The translations under genes and the position numbers were made by a program. This document shows, piece after piece, positions 42,206 to 45,828 of a stretch of DNA of 45,828 bases. The DNA is from an uncultured Clostridia bacterium (GTDB taxonomy: Bacteria; Bacillota; Clostridia; Oscillospirales; Ruminococcaceae), in the NCBI GenBank assembly GCA_947588805.1, contig CANPYR010000015.1, positions 1 through 45,828 of the forward strand. Direction: 5' to 3'. Below the pieces are notes generated by a model. It made no database searches and had not been told where the DNA came from. It saw only the letters and a list, made by a program, of their open reading frames with translations. Position 1 is the first letter of the stretch. Each line of letters starts with the position of its first letter.

Positions 42206-44605
42206 TCAAAGCTTCCAGATATTCTTAGCGTATTCCGCAACCGCTCTGTCTGCGGAGAATATTCCGGAGTTTGCGATATTCATAAGCGACATGGACTGCC
42301 ACTTCATCGTATCGTTATAGAGTCTTGATACCTCGGCCTGAGCTTCGCGGTAGGCGCTGAAGTCGGCGAGCACCATATACGGATCCCTGAACTTAAGGCT
42401 GTTTACCACGTCGTCGAAGTTGTTGCCGTTGAAGCCCTGAGCTATTCTGTCAACCGCGGACTTGATGACCGGATCGGTATTATAGAGGAAGGACGGATTA
42501 TATCCGTGCCGGCGCTCCTCGACCTCCTCGGCGGTCATTCCGAAGAATACGATATTATCCTGACCGGCCGCGTTTCCTATCTCTATATTCGCGCCGTCGC
42601 GGGTGCCGAGAGTTACGGCTCCGTTCAGCATGAGCTTCATATTACCCGTGCCAGAAGCTTCTGTCCCCGCAAGGGAGATCTGCTCGGAGACCTCGGAAGC
42701 CGGCATCAGAATCTCGGAGAGCGAGACGTTATAGTTCTCCATGAACACCACGTTAAGCTTGCTTCTTACCTGCGGATTCTTTCTTATCTCTTCGCCGAGG
42801 TTCCAGATGAGCTTTATTATCTGCTTCGCAAGATAGTACCCGGAAGCCGCCTTCGCGGCGAAGATATATGTCTTCGGGGTAAAATCGGCGTTGGGGTTCT
42901 GTAAGAGATAGTTATACTCGCTGACTATATTCAGAACGTTTAGGTGCTGTCTCTTATATTCGTGAAGACGCTTTACCTGTACGTCGAATATCGTCTCGGG
43001 ATCTATAACTACGTTCGCTTGCTGCTTTACATACTTTGCAAATGCAGATTTATTCTGAAGCTTTACGTCCGCAAGCTTCTCGAGGACCGCCTTGTCGTCC
43101 TTAAACGCGGCGAATTTCTTAAGATTCTTAGCGTCCTTCTTATAGCTTGTTCCTATAGTCTCGTCAAGAAGGCTGCAAAGCGGCTTATTTGACTGGCAGA
43201 GCCACCTGCGGTATGCGATGCCGTTTGTGACGTTGGTGAATTTCTCCGGCATGAATTCATACTCGTCCTTGAAGACGGAATTCTTGATTATGTCGGAGTG
43301 AATCTCCGAAACGCCGTTTACCCTGAACGCCGCGCAGACGCAGAGCTTAGCCATATGAACCTTGCCGCCCTGGATTATGGACATTCTGTTTACGCGGTTA
43401 GAGTCGTGGGTGGATTCCCATAGCTCGCCGCAGTAGCGGTTATTGATCTCAACGATAATTGAATAGATTCTCGGAACGATAGCCTGCAAAAGGCTCTGAT
43501 CCCACTTTTCAAGAGCCTCGGCCATGACGGTGTGGTTAGTATACGCGAAGGTCCGCGAGGTGATATTCCAAGCCTTATCCCAGGTATATCCGCAGTCGTC
43601 GAGCAAAACTCTCATAAGCTCGGGAATGGCGAGAGTCGGGTGGGTATCGTTTATCTGGATAGCGACCTTATCCGCAAGGTTATCGAGCGTGCCGTAGGTA
43701 GCCATATGATGGTTTACGATATCTCCGACCGAAGCCGCGGACATGAAGTACTGCTGTCTGAGTCTTAAAGACTGGCCCTGAAGGTGATTGTCGTTAGGAT
43801 AGAGAACCTTAGAGATAGCCTGAGCCTGAATCGACTTATCGAACGCGTTCTCATAGCCGCCGGAGGGGCTTACGAAGGGGCGCATATCGAAGTAGGGGCT
43901 CTGAGCCTGCCAGAGTCTTAATTTAGATACGGTCTCGGAGTCGTATCCCGAAACGAAGAGGTCGTAAGGGATAGCCAAAACTGTGGTATAGTTATCAAGA
44001 GTAACGTGGTGATACTGCTGATCCCAGTATTCTCTGAGCTCGCCGTCGAAATGAATTTCGATCTGCTGTTCGGGGCGCGGCACTAACCATACAGAACCGC
44101 CGGGGAGCCAGTTATCAGGAAGCTCTGTCTGCCATCCGGCTTCGAGCTTCTGACGGAAGATACCGTATTCATATAAAATGGAGTATCCCGTAGCGGGGTA
44201 GCCGTCGGTCGCAAGGCCGTCAAGATAGCATGCGGCAAGTCTTCCGAGACCGCCGTTTCCGAGACCTGCGTCCGGCTCGCATTCATAAAGGGAATTGAGC
44301 GTCACGCCATAGTCCTTAAGTACCTTTTCGGCGTTATCGGTGAGCCCGAGGTTAAAGAGGTTCGACTTGAGCGAACGGCCCATCAGAAATTCCATCGAGA
44401 TATAATAGACCTGCTTGCGGCCTTCGCTGTGAACTTTATTGGTGAAATTGCGGCGTTTTTCGACAAGTATCGGCACTACGACCGACGCAAGAGCGGTATA
44501 GAACTGCTGATCAGAAGCGGAATCGGGAGTTACTCCGAATTTATCCGTCAGCGCCTTGACCAGTCTCTCTCTTAATTCTTTCTGTGTTAAAGCTGCCTTT
44601 GCCAA
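42206..44605 (-). CDS. glgP: Glycogen/starch phosphorylase
   Basis: PLP enzyme that releases glucose 1-phosphate from storage glucan. 799 aa, close to MalP/GlgP size. The N-terminal part shows VYYISMEFLMGRSL and ECEPDAGLGNGGLGRLAACY. The PLP lysine lies in GTEASGTGNMKLMLNGA, followed by GTRDGANIEI. The start is a TTG codon (44605) giving MAKAALTQKELRERL, 8 nt after AAAGGAG; no ATG is available near. It has its own consensus promoter, and no other glycogen gene is adjacent. Confidence 0.97.
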   Translation of the reverse strand: MAKAALTQKELRERLVKALTDKFGVTPDSASDQQFYTALASVVVPILVEKRRNFTNKVHSEGRKQVYYISMEFLMGRSLKSNLFNLGLTDNAEKVLKDYGVTLNSLYECEPDAGLGNGGLGRLAACYLDGLATDGYPATGYSILYEYGIFRQKLEAGWQTELPDNWLPGGSVWLVPRPEQQIEIHFDGELREYWDQQYHHVTLDNYTTVLAIPYDLFVSGYDSETVSKLRLWQAQSPYFDMRPFVSPSGGYENAFDKSIQAQAISKVLYPNDNHLQGQSLRLRQQYFMSAASVGDIVNHHMATYGTLDNLADKVAIQINDTHPTLAIPELMRVLLDDCGYTWDKAWNITSRTFAYTNHTVMAEALEKWDQSLLQAIVPRIYSIIVEINNRYCGELWESTHDSNRVNRMSIIQGGKVHMAKLCVCAAFRVNGVSEIHSDIIKNSVFKDEYEFMPEKFTNVTNGIAYRRWLCQSNKPLCSLLDETIGTSYKKDAKNLKKFAAFKDDKAVLEKLADVKLQNKSAFAKYVKQQANVVIDPETIFDVQVKRLHEYKRQHLNVLNIVSEYNYLLQNPNADFTPKTYIFAAKAASGYYLAKQIIKLIWNLGEEIRKNPQVRSKLNVVFMENYNVSLSEILMPASEVSEQISLAGTEASGTGNMKLMLNGAVTLGTRDGANIEIGNAAGQDNIVFFGMTAEEVEERRHGYNPSFLYNTDPVIKSAVDRIAQGFNGNNFDDVVNSLKFRDPYMVLADFSAYREAQAEVSRLYNDTMKWQSMSLMNIANSGIFSADRAVAEYAKNIWKL

Positions 44606-44648
44606 AGTAAATTCTCCTTTGCAAATTATTTTATTTTTGCGTTCTTAT

Positions 44649-44677
44649 ATTATAGTCTTTTAATTTCATTTTGTCAA
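44649..44677 (-). promoter_or_regulatory. Promoter of glgP
   Basis: Perfect consensus on the minus strand: TTGACA, 17-nt spacer, TATAAT. Confidence 0.9.
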
Positions 44678-44754
44678 GCGTTATAGACATAATTAACGGT
44701 TTTTATGCGTAAATAACACTTTTATAGGTAAAAAAAGACAGCGGAAACTAATAG

Positions 44755-45409
44755 AAGTTAGAGGATTAGAGGGTTAGAGGATAGAAACGGGTAGATATGG
44801 GCGGGGCGGTAGAATTTTACTTGGAGCGGATGGGCGGGGCGAGGAGGTTCGTGCAGCTATGGGGGAAGCGGGTGGGAATTGCATCGGTGCTGATCGCGGG
44901 CTTGCATTAGCGGCGGCGAGATTCGCTGCTTTACTGCTGAAGCACTACCGACTGCGCCCGCCAAACTTGCCGGGCTTTGTCCGTGAGACAACCGAAGCGG
45001 TCGTTTAACAACGCGATTAAAACTCTTTGAGGACGGGACACGCGGGATTTAGCCCAAGAGAGCGTCCTGCGGACGGTCGATTGGCTGCAAAATCAGCTTG
45101 TCTTCTGGTCGGTCATTTATGACCGCGAAGTTCGAAAAGCAAGTTTTAACGCTTTGTTTTGAGGGCGGTCGAACGGGAACAAAACCGGCAATGTTTTCCC
45201 GCCCAAGCCCGCGAATCTCGCCGCCGCCCGAAGGCTTTTGCTTCTGACTTTACTTTTCTACTGTCATAAAGCTTCGCAGGCTGAACCGAAAGTTTTCTGC
45301 CACTGATTTTTACTTTTAGCGTACGCCCGGGCGATCAGGTTTTGACAGCAGTGGCTGTCAAAAGGGGAGCGGCCGTTTAACAAACTTAAAGACGTGCATA
45401 TGGGTTTCA
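44755..45409. repeat. Repeat locus C: largest copy of the modular family
   Basis: Starts with AG-rich repeats (GTTAGAGGAtTAGAGG, 44757-44785), the inverse of the CT repeats that end locus B. The outer arms GCGGCGGCGAGATTCGC (44910-44926) and GCGAATCTCGCCGCCGC (45211-45227) enclose 318 bp. The inner inverted repeat is GCGATTAAAACTCTTTGAGG (45013-45032) with GAAAAGCAAGTTTTAACGC (45134-45152). About 100 bp of unique cargo lies between, including nested complementary stretches (GGTCGGTCATTTATGACCG). A tail module (45228-45329) matches locus A, and hairpin TTTTGACAG..CTGTCAAAA (45340-45363) matches locus B. No ORF of note. Confidence 0.88.
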
Positions 45410-45590
45410 ATCAATTTTTGGAGTTCTGGTGCCGTCAGAATCTTTTGTCGCTTCGTGTATGACTATCTTTTCGATGAGCTTATTGAGCATTTCGGCAGTC
45501 AGCTCCGTGGGGTCGGAGTATTGCTTGATTAGGGCAATCCACTTTTCAACGTCGGCAGTAGTTTGCTTTTCGGTCGCAAGTTCGGATAAG
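45407..45590 (-). pseudogene. C-terminal remnant of a large serine recombinase
   Basis: The minus strand encodes LSELATEKQTTADVEKWIAL, IKQYSDPTELTAEMLNKLIE and KIVIHEATKDSDGTRTPKID before a stop. This is the C-terminal segment characteristic of Tn-borne large serine recombinases (helical coiled part followed by LNKLIEKIVIHE). The recombinase catalytic and zinc domains are missing. The upstream end breaks off near 45590 with an in-frame TAG, where the next element begins, and the downstream end abuts repeat locus C. Confidence 0.75.
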
Positions 45591-45695
45591 GTACACTATC
45601 TTTCGCAAAAAGAAAATCGGGACAAAAATATAGACATGTCCCCGCACTTCTGGTAGAATGAAGTAACCACCAACATTCGAAAGGAAGCAAGAAAC

Positions 45696-45828
45696 ATGTC
45701 TGAAAAGATTATAACATTAAACGAGGATGTTGTCAAGACCGAGCTGAAAGAGGGTGTGTCTATTCCACCCGCATTAAAGGAAATCAACCAGTCCGAAAGG
45801 CAATTCGCCTTTTGGATACTTCTCACGA
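45696..45828 (+). CDS. Start of a probable insertion-sequence transposase (cut by window edge)
   Basis: ATG preceded by AAAGGAAG. The first 19 residues MSEKIITLNEDVVKTELKE resemble the N-terminus of IS256/Mutator-type transposases, but the next residues (GVSIPPALKEINQSERQFAF) do not clearly continue that family. The frame is open to the edge at 45828. The junction with the recombinase remnant near 45590 would be the left end of the element. A different small protein cannot be excluded. Confidence 0.4.
   Translation, partial: MSEKIITLNEDVVKTELKEGVSIPPALKEINQSERQFAFWILLT

Overview
This window looks like a chromosome segment of a strictly anaerobic, spore-forming-lineage Firmicute (class Clostridia, probably a gut or rumen plant-polysaccharide degrader). 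Supporting signs are the Bacillus/Clostridium-type orders spoVB-hup-rqcP and glmU-pth-mfd, a PdaA-like muramic-acid deacetylase, pyruvate phosphate dikinase, acetate kinase without adjacent pta, a dockerin-bearing GH30 enzyme, and very regular promoters (TTGACA-like, 17-nt spacer, TATAAT). No species is assigned. Almost every gene can be given a family, so most of the window is ordinary housekeeping chromosome. The unusual content sits in the intergenic regions.

Layout. 1-4740: a minus-strand VanR/VanS/VanY-like operon (response regulator, sensor kinase, D,D-carboxypeptidase) ending at a strong hairpin. 4936-7550: SpoVB-type flippase, HU and RqcP on plus, facing a PdaA-like lipoprotein on minus. 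8770-10536: a small membrane protein, an MFS transporter and tRNA-Arg(ACG), all minus. 10805-13159: secreted GH30-dockerin glycosidase. 13262-16430: lon-engB. 16561-18632: yerC, a methyltransferase and hslO. 18660-19632: an unassigned region with a tRNA-like T-arm, a DIP1984-family gene, tRNA-Cys and tRNA-Gly. 20026-22824: ppdK, divergent from glmU (23028-24443). 24446-24970: repeat locus A; then pth and mfd; 29136-29716: repeat locus B. 29740-34503: minus-strand ackA, DUF1294, nadE, GNAT and a MutS-like ATPase. 34662-38822: plus operon of AI-2E-family exporter, alpha/beta hydrolase and GH43 lipoprotein, followed by repeat remnant D. 38927-40572: L-fucose-isomerase-like gene. 40604-42060: a gene remnant, ung, a 33-residue membrane ORF and secG. 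42206-44677: glgP. 44755-45409: repeat locus C. 45407-45828: serine-recombinase remnant and the start of a probable insertion sequence.

The genes fit a fermentative carbohydrate user: GH30 and GH43 release sugars, the fucose/arabinose-type isomerase feeds them inward, glgP mobilises stored glucan, ppdK serves pyrophosphate-linked glycolysis, and ackA makes ATP from acetyl phosphate. The envelope genes (flippase, VanY, PdaA-like, glmU) and quality-control genes (lon, hslO, rqcP, pth, mfd, ung, MutS-like) are chromosomal core.

The best candidate for something undescribed is a dispersed, modular family of nested inverted repeats (loci A, B, C and remnant D). They share a ~50-bp arm, an inner AT-rich inverted repeat and several exchangeable hairpin modules. 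Secondary points are a probable ATC start codon for the SpoVB homologue, the T-arm-bearing region at 18665-18885, and a MutS-like ATPase with Asn in place of the Walker B Asp. All calls come from reading the sequence alone; no database search was possible.
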